Assembly: GCF_000503215.1 (NCBI RefSeq)
Contig: NZ_AYTD01000013.1
Span: 1,168,009 to 1,232,008 of the forward strand
DNA from: Pseudomonas canadensis
Lineage (GTDB): Bacteria > Pseudomonadota > Gammaproteobacteria > Pseudomonadales > Pseudomonadaceae
Direction: 5' to 3'
DNA length: 64,000 nt
Made by a program: the position numbers and the translations under genes. Shown here in pieces: positions 63,884-64,000 of this stretch (position 1 is its first letter; each line of letters begins with the position of its first letter). The notes beneath the pieces were generated by a model. That model had not been told where the DNA came from. It made no database searches and worked only from the letters and a program-made list of their open reading frames with translations.

Positions 63884-64000
63884 GTATCTCGTCAAACCAG
63901 TTCAGTCTGTCGAGGCGCGCTAATGTAGTCGAAAGCCTTTCTGATGGCAAAGGTTTTTTTCAGAATTTTCATGCGGTTAGCCGGTTATGCCGATCCGCTC

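Noticed and set aside
63794..64000. tRNA-Ser as an integration site for an island
   Set aside because: No integrase gene and no direct repeat of the tRNA 3' end were seen inside the window; the sequence beyond 64000 is unknown.

Overview
The window is chromosomal DNA from a Pseudomonas of the fluorescens group. The gene order crfX-cmpX-sigX-oprF, cmaX, an RraA-like gene, estX, ppsA and ppsR is the arrangement known from Pseudomonas. The sequence is G+C-rich, and many intergenic gaps hold the short palindromic REP/REPIN elements (cores such as GGGCTTGC and CCGGCTTGCCGG) typical of this group. No phage, insertion sequence or CRISPR array was seen.

Layout. 1-5.7 kb: end of a purine catabolism locus (xdhB 3' part, xdhC, guaD), an FCD-type GntR regulator and a divergent BenE-type transporter. 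5.7-14.6 kb: housekeeping genes (yggL, dacB, a CHASE/PAS/GGDEF protein, rlmL, rmf with a structured leader, pyrD). 14.6-17.3 kb: four orphan type III secretion genes (secretin, SpoA-like protein, HilA-like regulator, IagB-like transglycosylase) without an export apparatus. 17.4-23.2 kb: nitrate assimilation control and uptake (nasS, nasT, nasA behind an ANTAR-type terminator leader, a fused phosphatase/kinase, cobA). The nitrite and nitrate reductase genes usually found between the last two are absent. 23.2-32.4 kb: oprF-sigX-cmpX-crfX, cmaX, rraA-like, estX, ppsA and ppsR.

32.4-48.1 kb is an accessory block with two metabolic units. The first is a MocR-type regulator divergent from a tight five-gene set: an EamA exporter, a JAMM protease/ThiS-MoaD/E1/rhodanese fusion, a cysteine synthase homologue, a serine O-acetyltransferase and an AlaX tRNA editing protein. 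I read it as a self-contained protein-thiocarboxylate sulfur pathway making cysteine or a related thiol; it is the most interesting system here. The second is the 2-methylcitrate operon (GntR-prpB-prpC-acnD-prpF-prpD) for propionate.

48.3-64 kb: a three-gene envelope operon (RimB-like protease, inactive transglutaminase, RimK-like ligase), pabB, a higBA toxin-antitoxin pair, thrH, cysH, an NCS1 permease with a hydantoin racemase-like protein behind a sigma-54-like promoter, a LysR/SDR pair, a HAD phosphatase, a frameshifted DUF2784 gene, small membrane proteins and lipoproteins, and tRNA-Ser(GGA). Three sigma-54-like promoters (nasS, nasA, NCS1 permease) link the nitrogen genes to NtrC-type control.
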